Positions 34,295 to 46,230 are shown, numbered from the stretch's first letter. The stretch is DNA of 64,000 bases from Pilaira anomala (GCA_025716855.1 JAIXMQ010000088.1:1-64000); one strand, 5' to 3'. The notes: generated from the sequence alone by a model not told the origin. A program made the numbers and translations.

Positions 34295-36029
34295 TTCTTT
34301 TAAGGTCAAATATATTACCCACAACAACAACAACTCACGGACTCACAACACTTGTTTGTTTTTTTTAAAGTTGTAAAAATAAAGTGTGGAAAAAAATCTG
34401 AATAATATTGTTTTCCGCACGTGAATACTTCTTTCCTCCACACATAAAAAAAAAAAAAAAGTTGTGACGTATAAAAGAGTTTTTGTTGCTTTTTTTATTT
34501 TTCGTGTTACTGAAAAATTAAAAAAAGGTACATTTGTTTATAAAGTTTTAATTTTTTTGTATCAGCTCCGTGTAAGTGTGTTGTGATATCATTGTTTTTT
34601 TTTTCTTTTTGTTGGGAATGGTTTTGAATAGGATGTGCGTCATGTCAATATGGGCTTGAAAAAATAATAATGCAAAAGCACAAATTTGAATCTGGGTAAC
34701 AAAAGAGCTTGATTTAATGATATTTCTCAAAGTAAAATACGGCTTCTACTAGCAATTTGTTCTTACAATTACAATTGCCCTTGTTTACATACATCTGGAA
34801 ATAAACGGAAAGTTTGAACTTAACATGCCTTCAAATTTATAACTAATATATAGAGTGCATCTCGTTCATTTTTATAGCTTTCACTAGATAACATGTGAGT
34901 GCTTAAACAAAAAGTTATAATAGTTAGTCGTTAAGTACAGCCAGAATACATCCGACATTTGAAGTTTGTCATACTACAAAAATTGAAAACAGAATACGTA
35001 AACAACCCGTTTGAGGACTAAAAAAAAAAATATTCCCAAACAGTTACGTTTACAACTGCTGCCACTCACAAAATTTCTTCTGAAAATGTCGTAACATGAA
35101 CAAAATGTATTAATAGCTTCCTTCGAGATCTGTATTTTACCTTTATGGACTTTTTAGATAAAAAACTCAGATAAAAGTTGTTACTGAAAAACATATTTTC
35201 CAAACTCAACCGAAAAGAAGTCGATCAAAAAAATATATATATACATGACGTTTTGTAACAAGATTTCGTCACTTATGTAATTAATATATTTTTCAACTGA
35301 AAACTGTCAACGCTATTACAAATAAACAATCACACGTACCCTATTTTTATTCATTTCACTTTTTAGAATACATCAAATGCAAACAATTGTTAAACGAACA
35401 AAAAATAAAAGTATGGTACCACTTTTTATTATCACGGAATTGCGAGCGGATCAATATATTAAATACGCGCTGATGCACTTTTTTTTTTTTCATCTTCCGT
35501 AAAAGAAAAAAAAAAAAAAAAAGGTACAGAAAAACTATTCGTAAAGGTTCACGTCTTTCTGACGTCAAAAGAAGTAAAAACCTTTTTTTTTTTTTTTTTT
35601 TTTCTATGATACGTTTCACACGGTGAAGGATTTACTTGTTACACGTTTTTATCGTGCTTTGAAACGTGTTGCTTGTTGTTTGTATTATGAAAAAGAGGTA
35701 AAGTCGATCCTGTTCTAAAAGAAAAAAAAAGACTTGTACAAAATCGAGAAACTGTCTGTATAAATTTCTAATTTATAACTTTGTAAAAAAAAAAATCAAA
35801 TTACAGGCTTTATTTATTCATGAATGTACTAAGAGAACGTTTTTTAATAAAAATACAATAGATTATCTTGGTGCAACATCACTTTCTAAATTTATATCAC
35901 ATTGTTTTAAAAAATTGTTTTATTTATTTTTTGGGGAAAAAGGAAAAATTAAGTTGTTTTGGAAAATGCGGGTATATCTATAAAAAAAAAGGAGCTATAT
36001 ATAATATATTAAAAAAAGAAATGCTATAT
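34295..36029. other. Intergenic DNA, no gene seen
   Basis: About 1.7 kb of AT-rich DNA with several A/T runs (for example about 35506-35522 and 35583-35603). ORFs at 34548, 35356 and 35868 run through homopolymers and show no features. It should contain the promoter of the C1/dysferlin gene and the 3' region of the amino-acid transporter gene. Confidence 0.5.
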
Positions 36030-37599
36030 CTAAATAAGTGCGCGATAAGCAGTAAATGACATGACGATGATACCAAAGGTAATTAAGATGATAGAGGCAA
36101 TATCTAACCACCAAGTAGGTTTTGCGGAAATTTTGTTGAGAGGTAAACCAGTCAAAGGCTCAAATTGAGTTTGAGCGATGATTTGATATCGTTTGTTTAA
36201 GAAGCTTAACCAATTAGGATGAAAGACTGCAAGGTAGGCAAAACCGGGGATAATATAGGCTAAAAAGGAAGATGCGATACCACCTACAACTGAATAAACT
36301 TTACCAAGGGATCTGATTTGAACACCAAAGATTAAAAAGATACTGAACAAGATCACGGTTACACTATAATGTTGCATAGGTGTTGGTTGGCGATCTGCTG
36401 TTTCAAAACCAATTGTCTTTTGAATGGATTCTCTTGCTGGATAAAATGCCATACTATAATGTGTGTAGGAGTTAGTTTTTATAAAAGGAGTTTATAAAAA
36501 AAAATTAGACTTACGGAACAGTAAGAACCATCGAGACACCTAAGGCAAGTCGACCAACATTAATCACATTATCGTCTACAGGGAAATTACTAAAGATATT
36601 GGAAGATACATCTTTACCAAAACTCAAGTAACCAATAGCAGCAAATGAGATAGAGATGGACCAACTCAAGAGGGTGGAAAGGAAAGAACTCATTTTCCAA
36701 GAGTTGAGTGATTGATTCTTTTGGGAGAGGTAGTTTGAATGGGCGACTTGAGAGCAAACAAAAGCAAAGGACATAATACCCATAGCAGCCACTGGATCTT
36801 TTCCTACTTGCATCATGGGTGCATCATGTTCTCGTGAGTAGGCGGGTGCTCTGATTAATACAGTGATAATCATAACGGGTAATAATAATACTGAAAAGGC
36901 CGACCAACGCGCAAGTGCGCCAATGGATCTAAATAAATTGAGAGGAAAGATCTAAATAGAAGGTTTTAGTACAAATTTTTTTTTTTTAAAAAAAGGATTT
37001 AATATCCAAACTTACAATAAATACGGCAACAAGGATTGTAACTAACTGACGATCTGCTAACATTGGGTATTGTGGGAAATAAAGTCCCAAAAGGATAGGA
37101 ATGGTATCAGCAACCACTAAATAGATAAATAAAATAGATTAAATGTCTGCTTTTTTTTTTTTTTTTTTATGATAACTATTTAAATTAACTTACGGATAAA
37201 ATAACTAATGACGCTACCAGCACTTTGGATAAATAACATAAAATTCAACATGTGGAACCCGAATCGGCCCATAGCGACTTCAGCAATTGCAGAAAAATTA
37301 AAGATTTGACTCTTTTGGGAGGTCAAGATAAGAGAGTAAACAGCAAAGAATGTGAGGATAGAGACAAAAATGGAAATTGCGATACCGGTTGAGAAACCAG
37401 CGATCATGAGAGCAAATGGTAAACCGATAATTCCAGAACCAACAGTAGCGTTGACAATATTTAAAGATACTTCAAGTATACTTCTAGTACCGTAACCAGG
37501 ACGACTAGATTGTAACATGTCTAAATCTTCAATCGTTTCATTGGTTGGTATTGTTCCGTATCCAACATCTGATTCCTGTGTGAGTATCTTTCTAGACAT
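36030..37599 (-). CDS. AAAP-family amino-acid transporter (Avt / SLC38-like)
   Basis: Four exons on the minus strand: 37599-37194, 37116-37016, 36951-36515 and 36453-36030, with introns of 61-77 nt, giving 455 residues and about eleven membrane segments. The start MSRKILTQESDVGYGT gives a hydrophilic N-terminus. The frame is open upstream but passes through A/T runs, so I do not extend it. The family hallmark is at the first helix, SLNIVNATVGSGIIGLPFAL. Splicing joins VISYFI to LVADTIPILL, VTILVAVFI to IFPLNLFRSIGALARWSAFS, and SMVLTVP to MAFYPARESI, all matching the usual helix order of SLC38/Avt carriers. FAFVCSQVAHSNYLSQKN resembles the conserved sixth-helix segment. Yeast Avt proteins move neutral amino acids across the vacuolar membrane; substrate and location here are inferred. 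Confidence 0.9.
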
Positions 37600-37692
37600 T
37601 ATGTGAAAAAAAAAGAATTGATAAAGATAAAAGAAATTAAAAAAAAAAAGAAGAAAAGGGAGATCCAATGTCTTCTTTTTATACATGTCGTA

Positions 37693-37725
<33 letters not shown>

Positions 37726-37994
37726 TTTTCTGATTCGGAGTATCGGGGTAACTATAAATAAAAATACCTGAAATTTGGGTTTCTCCAAAATGAACATATC
37801 ATGACTCACTGCGTAATGAACCATTCATATACTCCTTTATCACGTTTCTCTCAATTTTAAAGGCATTACGAAATAAGGTGCTACTATTGTATTATCAAAC
37901 ACAATAAACAAATACCCCGTATGTAATAAATCATCATTTGTTTTGAACCACTTAGATATGTTTAATGTAAAAATTTCTATTTTTGTATAGTTTT

Positions 37995-38033
<39 letters not shown>

Positions 38034-38035
<2 letters not shown>

Positions 38036-38108
38036 CCCCTTTCTTTGTAACAGAAGAAATGAGAATTTTTTTATATCCCCTTTATTTTGTAACAGAAAAT
38101 GAGAATTA
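38034..38108 (+). repeat. Tandem duplication, ~40-bp unit
   Basis: Two imperfect copies, each reading ATCCCCTTT...TTTGTAACAGA followed by AATGAGAATT, directly after a ~47-nt T-tract. The second copy lacks two bases near the GAAGAAATG/GAAAATG junction. Confidence 0.75.
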
Positions 38109-38359
38109 TTATGGCAGAACAAAGAAAAAAAAATTGTGGTCTTTTTCTTCAAAAAAAAAAAAAGACACGAGTTGACTGGGATATAACTTCAAATACTTCT
38201 TTCAGTGCTAGATCTTCTTTAATGACGACCCATTTCCAAAAGTACCCACACTTTATAATACTTACAAAAGGCAAAAGATATAAAATGAAAGCATAGTATT
38301 TTTAGCGACTATTATTTATTAAAGACATGCATAAGGGTAGCCATCGTCTTCCCTTAAAA

Positions 38360-38720
38360 TTAGAAAACTAAAGTCTTATGAATATGACAAAGGGTTAAAT
38401 TCCGTTCCTTATCCTTTATTGAATCATACTTACGTAAAAAAACAAGAGCGCCATCGCATAAGGTTGGACCAATAGCTACACTACAAAAGTTGTAGTAGAC
38501 GGATTGTTTTTGGACAGCATACAATAAATAGACTTTTACTGCATCAATAAGCATTACAAAAGTTGCTTGCAGGATGTGGCTTTACAGCGTGAAAGGGAGG
38601 AGATACCAACATAGATACAGCCAGCCATGAATTTGGTTTTCGACAAAGTCTTTAATCAATGCTTCACCTCTTAAATAGGACCTGGATTTTAATGAGTCTG
38701 AAGAATAAACACTGGAAGAA
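38360..38720 (-). pseudogene. Possible decayed coding fragment, unrecognised
   Basis: On the minus strand one frame reads RSYLRGEALIKDFVENQIHG, then LYLCWYLLPFTL, one in-frame stop, then TFVMLIDAVKVYLLYAVQKQ and VAIGPTLCDGALVFLRKYDS. The composition is protein-like over about 110 codons, and a possible donor (TTTTTAC|GTAAGT) follows. I recognise no family. A random ORF cannot be excluded. Confidence 0.3.
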
Positions 38721-39454
38721 CACAAAAAAAAAAAAAAAAGAGAATTTTCCTACTGGCTTCTCTTAAATATTAAGCAAAGATAAAGACGAAAGTAGAGTAT
38801 ACACATAATAATATGTTATGTATGATAATTAGCAGACTTTATAGTCGGATTTATGTCTTGACAATGCTTGTGGCGGGTGATATTCATATCGAAAGAAAAA
38901 AAGCAACTACAAAAAAAGACGAGAAACGCCTTTCAATATTTGATGGCAGGAGGGCGTTTTTATGATAATGACTGGTATTAACTTTATCACAGTTCTATTA
39001 AAGTTGTTGAGTCGGCTACTCCTATCATTATGCAAGATATATTTTACACTTTTTTTTTTCACTGCGTCATTTATAGCAATTAGTTGACGTCAAACACAAA
39101 ACGTATCAATAAATATGGAATATAACCCAATATAGGTTTCCGTTGTTAGTCAAAACTGAAGATGAAACGAAGCAATGTATTTGAAATAATAACAGTTATT
39201 GCCTACTTCTACGGCTTGATTCATAATACAATCATATGCTTTTTTTAATAAATATTTCACATTTAAAACAGCCGGGCTTCTTTTTTATAAAATTTGTATC
39301 ATGTATACTTCAAATACTTGTGACACGTTGCGCTATCAACGAATACTGATAAACAAAATTTACAGAAGATAATGAAAAAAACGTTTATCTTATTATTCCT
39401 TGCACCTGCCATTTACATAATATATATATATATATATATTATATATATCTTGTT

Positions 39455-39560
39455 GGCTCAAGTAAAATAAATAACACTACCACCATTAAAGCTTTCAATA
39501 TCCTGTATTCTAAAAGTAACTTTTTTTTTGTGTTCCATTCTTTTCTTTATTAGTCTAAAT
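39455..39560 (+). repeat. Dispersed repeat R, copy 1 (partial)
   Basis: Similar to 43659-43839 and to the minus strand of 46231-46429. Shared order: AAATAAATAAC, ACCATTAAA-CTTTCA-TATCCTGT, then a T-rich block and ATTCTTT-CTTTATTAGT. Only the first ~105 bp are present here. Confidence 0.55.
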
Positions 39561-39821
39561 AGATGTGCTAGCCAATAATATTATCGGAAACCTTATTCCG
39601 GTATCACGTGATCTAAAAATTAATATAAATATTTTATATTTTTTTCATGTTTTAAAAAACATTTACTTGACCTTGACCTAAAAAAATAAAAGTTTCATCA
39701 AAACATCTAAATTTTTACTTTAGAACACTCCTTTAATATTTTAAACATACATACATGCTTTAAAACTATAAGTATCAATAGAAGTTCCCTCGATATAGCT
39801 TCTACAAGCTTGATAATACAG

Positions 39822-40569
39822 TCACGTGATTTTGAAGCTTTCACAGTCGGATTTCAATATATGGAGCGAAGGAATGAAATGTTTTGATAGTGTGTTAACA
39901 TATTCATTTTGATTAACATTACCATCCATGAATACAAGAGGTCCAAGTCTTCCTGCCATAAAACAACTTTGAATCATAACCGAGCTTTTCCTAAAATTAT
40001 GAGTAGGTACCATCATGCTCTTACTTTCATACCTTTTTTCATTAGCTAATCTAAGGACGCGAAGCCCTCGATCGTTTCCTATAACTCGACATCTAGACTC
40101 ATCTGACCAAATTACTTTTTCCCAATCCTCAATCGAATAATTCTCTTTATCTTCGGTTCGTTCTAAACATTTGTACATATGAGTTCGGTTAAAGCTGGCT
40201 TATGTGCTGGAAGACATAATTTATAGCCCATTTTATGCATGATTTTAACCATAGTTGGACGAGATACATCAATACCTGCTGCTTTAATGTTGACAAGGTG
40301 ATATTTATAAGGCTTCATTTAATGGTTCTTTCAGCTCGCTTACTTATCTTTATAGGAAAACCAGGTCGCTTGTTTAAAGGTTTATTAGTGGCACCATTAC
40401 TATTCAATCTATCTCTACTAGCAAGTCTCACAGTGGAGTGGGGTATACCAAGTATATTTGAAATTTCCGTCAAATTATGACGCCCATTTTTAAGAAGACC
40501 AGAAATCTCCCCTAACTGATGATCAGTAAGTTCTTTTCTTTTATCATTTGTTGTATCGGTTAAAAGCAT
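39822..40569 (-). pseudogene. Degenerate Tc1/mariner-type transposase
   Basis: Three consecutive minus-strand pieces in different frames match the order of a Tc1-like transposase. 40569-40315 carries the first helix-turn-helix (LTDHQLGEISGLLKNGRHNL, then ISNILGIPHSTVRLASRDRL). About 40290-40180 carries the second (VNIKAAGIDVSRPTMVKIMH, KMGYKLCLPAHKPALTE). 40178-39822 carries the start of the catalytic domain (DWEKVIWSDESRC with the first Asp, then SSVMIQSCFMAGRLGPLVFM). The frames are broken at least twice. The second catalytic Asp (DN-x-P-x-H region) and the rest of the C-terminus are missing, so no activity is expected. No terminal repeats were identified. Confidence 0.75.
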
Positions 40570-43500
40570 GTTTTCAGTAATTTTTTAAAGTGGTTTCAAT
40601 AATGTTATGAACGAGAGAAAATGATGTTGTGCATGAAGGTTGATCAGCATCATTTAAAAATTCTGTCTGGATTTTATATTACTGTACGTTATTGCTTAAT
40701 GATTATAATAGGATTAGTAGGGAATGCTATTGCAGGCATTATTAAAAAAAAATATATATGAGACTTTACATGTAATGTAACCTTCAATGTTTGCCCTTTG
40801 AAAGGAGAAGTCCCATAATAGAATATAACGTGATAAGAGGTCTAAAGTTTAAATAAAATAAAGTTAGTTAAAGATATGAAAAAAAAAAGAATGGTAATTT
40901 CAGTTCGCTGACCACCCTGACCAAGAAACAGCAAAAGTAACTACGTGTACATAGTTTTCTCTACTACCGCATGGCTCTGGAATTCGTCTCAGTAGGGATA
41001 GCTAGTATGCCTAGCAAAACTGAGCCGGACGGTAAACTATTTGTTTTATAATATATCCCCAACAAGCAATTTACGGGTCACCTTTCGGGCAAGTCCAGTC
41101 TTTTAGGAGGGATGGACGAGCATAATTTTAGAGAAATATATTACTCAGCTTATGCGAATTAACTGATTTTGAGGAGTTATAAGACCGAACAGTGCTGAGA
41201 CAGTAGCAAATGAAGCTTTTCTAGGCCTCAGTGTTGTCTTATTTTCCTGCAAGATGAAGTGAATTAGGGTTCCTCGTATGTTGGTGGTACTGGTAATGTG
41301 CCTGTTACGGTATCAATAAACAGTAGTGGGTATTAATAGAAGAGTAAGAGTAGAACGTAATACACATACCACTGCATCCTTTGTTCGCCCACTGGGCAAG
41401 TCTCTCTTTTCAAACCAACAAAGAGAGATGATGTCCTACATCTTATGCAGTTTCAAAACTAAGCACAAGAATGTAACCAAGAGAAGAGTATAAATCTTAA
41501 CTTTTCTAAAATAATAATAAGGTAAGTACAAAGTTAAACTGGAATGAAGACGTAGCTTTGTCGCTATTGGCCACATGATAAAAAAAGGGGCACCACGAAA
41601 AAAAAAGAAAAAAAAAAGCAGGCTTTTGGCCTTTGGAGTTCCTGATTGTGGTGTAGATGAGCTTATGTGGTGCCATTTGACCTTATTCATTAACCAAAGG
41701 CTTCAAACTAAATGCTGAGATAAATAATAGTGATAAAAAAAAAGTCTGGCTGTAAAAAATAGTGTAATCTTGTTGGGGGCAAACTTGAGGGAAACTTATT
41801 GGATGATACATAAAGACAAGACGCTTTAACAAAAAAGAATGGTTTTATTTATGTATATGTATATCACAACATGTCAAAGGAAAATAAGTTTAATCTGGAC
41901 TTTTTGTTTATTACCTCTTTTTTTTTTTTATTACAATAATTATTTAAAAAAAGTTACTAGTGCTTTAGCCTTTACAATCCGGAAAGAAAAAGTTTCTGGA
42001 TTCAAAGTTTCCCAAGACAAACTACGAGGAGGTCCACTAGCTGAAGTCTCAAAAATAAGAATGCAACGGATAAGTATAACAACACAACAATCAATGATAA
42101 TATTTTTCTTAGAGATGACTACCAAGGTAAGAACCATCAATCCAACTCTCCCTTCGATATTCGTATGGTTTTACGTGCCATTACACCCAGGATTAAACTG
42201 CACGAACCGCTCGTAAACGAGGACGGAAGAGAAGGAGACAGGACCCACCAAGATAGAGCATACTCGCCAGAAAATAGAATTCACAAAACTTGATCATTGC
42301 TTTTACAAACCCGTTGCATTGCTGAAACTGTTAGAAACTGCTTGGAAACATAGTATAAAAAAAAATGACTTACCATCATAACAGCAACCGTTTTGTCCTT
42401 TTGATTTCAAGTTCCAGCAGACTACAAATAGCAATATTTGTAAAATGAGTGTTAGAAACTGTTAGAAACTGTTTGGAAGCATAATATATATAAAATAAAA
42501 TAAAAAGTAACATACCATCATAACAACAACAACTAAAGCAGCACCAGTATTAGTCAGAGCAACACCTATCATAGCAACACCTGTCATCACAACACTACCA
42601 GCCATGACAATAACCGGTAACACTAAATAAACAAACACCCGGTGATGACAGCAGAAAATCGATACTATGGCACCATATTAACTGTATCACAAATAGAACA
42701 ATAGATACCCGACAAAAGAAACCCAGAAGCAACTGGTATTCAAATCTTTAAATCTTTATGCAGCAATACACTTAACCTCCCAGAAGTAAACTTCTAGGAC
42801 CAGGACCTATCCCATGGTAAGTTAATTACAGATGTAGAATAAAGAAATGTCGAGATCTATACTAATCTGCAAGTAGAGAACTAATGCATTACACTTCGAG
42901 AAGTGCTGATTGCGGCATGTCAAAACATTGTAAATGATCCACGGTAAGAAAACCGCTACATTCGCATCACAATCAAACAATAGAACATCATACTTTGCAA
43001 AAGAAAAGATAATGATGGGTATAAAAGGAGGAACAACAGGGTTATTTTGTATATTTTTTTTTTATTCGTAATCTTGATGATGACGTTTCCAAAAAAAAAT
43101 TATGATAAAAAAAAAAAGTGTGTCACAAAAAAAAACCACAGAGACTGAAGCGCCGTAGAAACAGAATTTATTATTATCTCACCTTAACATAAACGTAACG
43201 GCTTTATTATTTTCAAACTAACGTTGCGATTACAGTCTTTGGTTAGATTGAAAGTTTAATTGAGCTCCATGGGTGAATTTAAAAGTAGGTAAAGAGCAAC
43301 AGTGGAAATATTATTACTCTATATATTATATATAAAAAGACTATATCTTTCAATTAATGAGTGTGTAAAAACAATTACAACATTACTTTTGATTGTGGTT
43401 TTGTGTAAGCGTATTACCAACAAGATATCTTTGTAGGATTACCCCTCTTTATATATTTATATATATATATACATATAGACAAAGACAGAAAAATAAAGAG

Positions 43501-43658
43501 CATCATGTACATATTATTTGCCACCTTTTCTTTTTCTTTTTCATATATATACCTTAGTACAATTTGAAATGATTGAGTGTGCTTCTACAGTTAGTGTTAG
43601 TTACTATTCGATAATTTGGGCTCTTTGTTGACTGAATGTTTGATAATTGGTTCAGGTC
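40570..43658. other. About 3 kb without an intact gene; unexplained structure
   Basis: Base composition is slightly less AT-rich than the neighbouring DNA. It contains a hairpin (40988-41024), a direct duplication that looks like an exon-intron-exon module (42323-42530), and protein-like but interrupted stretches: IRKEKVSGFKVSQDKLRGGP near 41975 on plus; PFDIRMVLRAITPRIKLHEP near 42150 on plus; and a hydrophobic VMAGSVVMTGVAMIGVALTN near 42610 on minus. These suggest decayed gene or element fragments. I could not assemble a gene. Confidence 0.4.
42323..42530 (-). repeat. Duplicated ~70-bp module with intron-like signals
   Basis: 42323-42389 and 42455-42530 are similar. On the minus strand each reads GTTGYTGTTATGATG, then GTAAGT or GTATGT, an AT-rich 40-50 nt stretch, TATGYTTCCAARCAG and TTTCTAACAGTTTC, that is, a coding-like end, a donor, a short intron and an acceptor. 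The two copies are separated by about 65 bp. Confidence 0.5.
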
Positions 43659-43839
43659 AAATAAATAACTACCATTAAAACTTTCATTATCCTGTGTTTT
43701 AAAGGAAACTCTTTTCGTGTATCATTCTTTCTTTGTTAGTTTCAATATTCAGAGAGAAAAAAAAATATGATAATAAATTAGATATTTAATAATTATAAGG
43801 TCTGATCATCTTTTCTTTTGCTTTTGGTACTTCACTTTC
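43659..43839 (+). repeat. Dispersed repeat R, copy 2
   Basis: About 180 bp, matching the minus strand of 46231-46429 from AAATAAATAAC through CATTATCCTGTGTTTTAAA, GAAACTCTTTTCGTGT, ATCATTCTTTCTTTGTTA, TATTCAGAGAG, TTTAATAATTATAAGG to GGTACTTCACTTTC. It lies directly upstream of the RT-like remnant. Confidence 0.7.
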
Positions 43840-43989
43840 TAAAATATTGCCTTTTATTTCAACAATAGGCGAAATACAAAATCAACATCATCGCTTCCCT
43901 CAACTTTCTCAAAACAACATATTAATTATTATCGAAGCAGAAGTAACGGAAAGGGTTCATACATATCACACTATCATTCAGGTTTTCAT

Positions 43990-44520
43990 TCGACATTGCT
44001 TACTGTAATATTTACAAAATCATTAAATGAAATTGAACAAAAACTATCAGGTTTAACTAGACTTCTTGGTGAACCAAAAGAAATACCAAGTAGCTCCTCT
44101 TCAACCACAATTCAACGTCTTGGTTTTCTCATCAACAAAGAAAGTATGACCCTCACAGTACATACCAATAAAATATGAGACATACGTTGTATAACTCAAA
44201 ATTAGTACATCAAACTACTCTAAAACTAACGCAGTTGACATTTTTTATTGGAAAAGCATTAATACCTTTTTTGGTAGTATTTCTAGCAAGGCTAAATACT
44301 CGATAGTCAATCCAACCAAAAATTAGCTATGGTATCATCAACATTAATCCGTTAACTAAATTATACAACGATGGATTCAACATTTACAACAATGGAGTGA
44401 TCATTCTTTTATTTCCAAAAAGCATCATCACAAACTGTATACCGGATCATTTATGGCAGATTCAGGTATATATAGTTGATGGAATAAAAACTATTTTTGA
44501 CACTTGAAATTAAGAAAACC
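43990..44520 (+). pseudogene. Decayed DIRS-like retrotransposon, RT/RNase H fragment
   Basis: Three successive plus-strand pieces in three frames keep the order of a DIRS/Ngaro-type reverse transcriptase end and RNase H start: IQRLGFLINKESMTLTVHTN (44116-44175, then a stop); LKLTQLTFFIGKALIPFLVV and FLARLNTR (44223-44309); and WIQHLQQWSDHSFI followed by GSFMADSGIYS (44372-44467), where the Asp would correspond to an RNase H catalytic position. Frames change between the pieces and stops interrupt them, so the copy is dead. The assignment rests on remembered family patterns (LGFxIDxxxMTLxVPxxKI, FIGKxxAxxPAVxPARL). The YADD-containing part was not found. Confidence 0.55.
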
Positions 44521-45483
44521 AGTTGCAACACAATATAGACTATCTCGATTTATTTATTAATTTATTATATTATACGAAATCAACGACATCAAGGTAAATA
44601 ATTACAAATTTATCGCAGCAATTCAACTACTGTTGTCTCCTGCCATATTTAATTTAGCAGATGCACGACCTCTTCAACAGTTAGAACACCAATTAATATA
44701 GAACATGTATAACAAAATTTATGTAGTTTTGTCAACTAAAACATTAATGGGGTTATCGCACTGTAGATCTGTTAAGAACAAATCAATAATAAACGAAGTG
44801 TAATTTGTATCATATAAACTAAAAGATATCATTCACTATGTATAATTTTTTATATATCATTCACTTTATTTTTTATATGTCATTCATTTTAAATTTTTGA
44901 ATATTATTCACTATAAAATTTTAAATATCATTCACTAAATACTGTTATTTTATTTAAAGCTTGTGTGATATCTTAACTCACCGGATTATTAGTATCCACG
45001 ATGGACATAACTAACAATATTGAAACAACAATATCAATTTATTATTAAGTAGTCGATTAGTATTTATAAAAGGAACATTATTTTTACCATAATAAAAGCC
45101 TGCCATATCTTCATAATAATATTAATGTTTAACATTGTAAATTATTATTGTCAATATCGTGAACCAAAAGAAATATCTAATATCCGAATGCATTACAAAT
45201 TGACCTCAAATATGGTCACTGGTAAAAAACCAAGATCAAACAATAAAATAAACTAAAATGTATTTATTCAAAAGCAAAAGAGTTGGCTATGCATTCATTT
45301 AAACCCATCAAAAAGATCATCGTTATCAAACAAAACTTATCAGGATATTCAAGATATACAAATATGGTTGATATTTTAGTTTAGAGCTCTTTCAGTTTTA
45401 TCTTATTTAATAATCTTTTATTGATTGTCCACAGGAAAATAGTGATGCGAAGTTAGAGAAAAAATTGTGGAGTTAAAAAAAAA
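44521..45483. other. AT-rich DNA, probably rest of decayed element
   Basis: No open frame. Near 44830-44945 a short unit around TATCATTCACT recurs about five times (ATATCATTCACTATG, ATATCATTCACTTTA, GTCATTCATTTTA, ATATTATTCACTAT, ATATCATTCACTAAA), a small degenerate tandem array. Confidence 0.45.
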
Positions 45484-45618
45484 GTGTGTTCTTAGAGAAA
45501 ATAAATGTGTTCTTAGAGAAATAAATGTGCTCTTAGAGAAAATAAACGTGTTCTTGGAAAAAATAAATGTGTTCTTAGAGAAAGTAAATATGTTCTTAGA
45601 GAAATAAATGTGCACTTA
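45484..45618 (+). repeat. Minisatellite, ~22-bp unit
   Basis: Six to seven copies of a unit GTGTTCTTAGAGAAAATAAAT with small indels and substitutions. On the minus strand it is read as a FSKNTFI/SLRTHLF repeat at the 3' end of the gag-like remnant. Confidence 0.85.
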
Positions 45619-46225
45619 GAGAATGATGGTTTTAAGTTAGATGAAGTCAGAGAATTAATTGTGAAGTTAGGGAATGATGGTGGGAAGTTAGTGAGAATAA
45701 CTATTAGAAGTTGGATATGGATTGTTTCAAAAGTTTGATGATTATTCGACTCTAAATTATTTGATGAAGTTTGCTTAATATTAGGAGAATCAAGTCTTTT
45801 AGCCTTTTGGCTTAGTTGTGGATTATTGTCAAGAAAACGATTGTTTTGTTGGAGATGTGATCTACGACTAACTTCAAGAATAGCTTTATGTAGGTTCACT
45901 TTTATGACTTACGGGAAAAGTTGAGGTGAGGGTGTACGTTTATGTCGATCAAGTTTGTCAAGATGATCGAAAAAGTCCTCACCTTTATCAGATAGAGCTT
46001 GTTTCAGTTGCTGAGTAGAAACGATAGCAGAAGCCATTGGTCGTGGGGGTTATAGCCCAAATATATAGTTATTTGCACCAGCTGAATCGCGTGAGGAAGT
46101 GAATTGCTGCTGTACTTGTAACTTTTAACGTAGTTCTTCTAGATATTCAGTCAAAGCTTGGATTCGGAAAGTAGTAGATTGGAGGTCACATTAATCATCC
46201 TAATGTTGCTAAAGAAATCTAATAA
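45513..46225 (-). pseudogene. Decayed gag-like or other element ORF
   Basis: One minus-strand frame reads IQALTEYLEELR, stop, KLQVQQQFTSSRDSAGANNY, IFGL, stop, PPRPMASAIVSTQQLKQALS, DKGEDFFDHLDKLDRHKRTP and SPQLFP. After a frame change it continues with LHKAILEVSRRSHLQQNNRF and on into the minisatellite. Both stops are TAA where CAA (Gln) would fit. The piece follows, in the same orientation, copy 3 of dispersed repeat R, so it is probably the first ORF of the same element family. The family is not recognised with certainty. Confidence 0.4.
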
Positions 46226-46230
46226 AGATC

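Larger units (their letters stand above)
37600..39821. other. Intergenic DNA with small repeats and a possible gene remnant
   Basis: Contains T-tracts (about 37693-37723 as A on plus, 37997-38033), a short tandem duplication (38034-38108), a possible decayed coding piece on the minus strand (38360-38720), a palindromic TA repeat (about 39418-39447) and one copy of a dispersed repeat (39455-39560). No intact gene was found. Confidence 0.5.

Noticed and set aside
34295..34333. Earlier start of the C1/dysferlin gene
   Set aside because: The extension begins with TTG; the first ATG in frame is at 34294, just before the C1 finger.
37600..37824. Upstream extension of the amino-acid transporter ORF
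   Set aside because: It runs through A/T homopolymers (poly-Phe and Leu) and precedes a normal transporter N-terminus at 37599.
39418..39447. Palindromic TATA/ATAT block as an element end
   Set aside because: A simple TA repeat is self-complementary, and no matching partner or target duplication was found.
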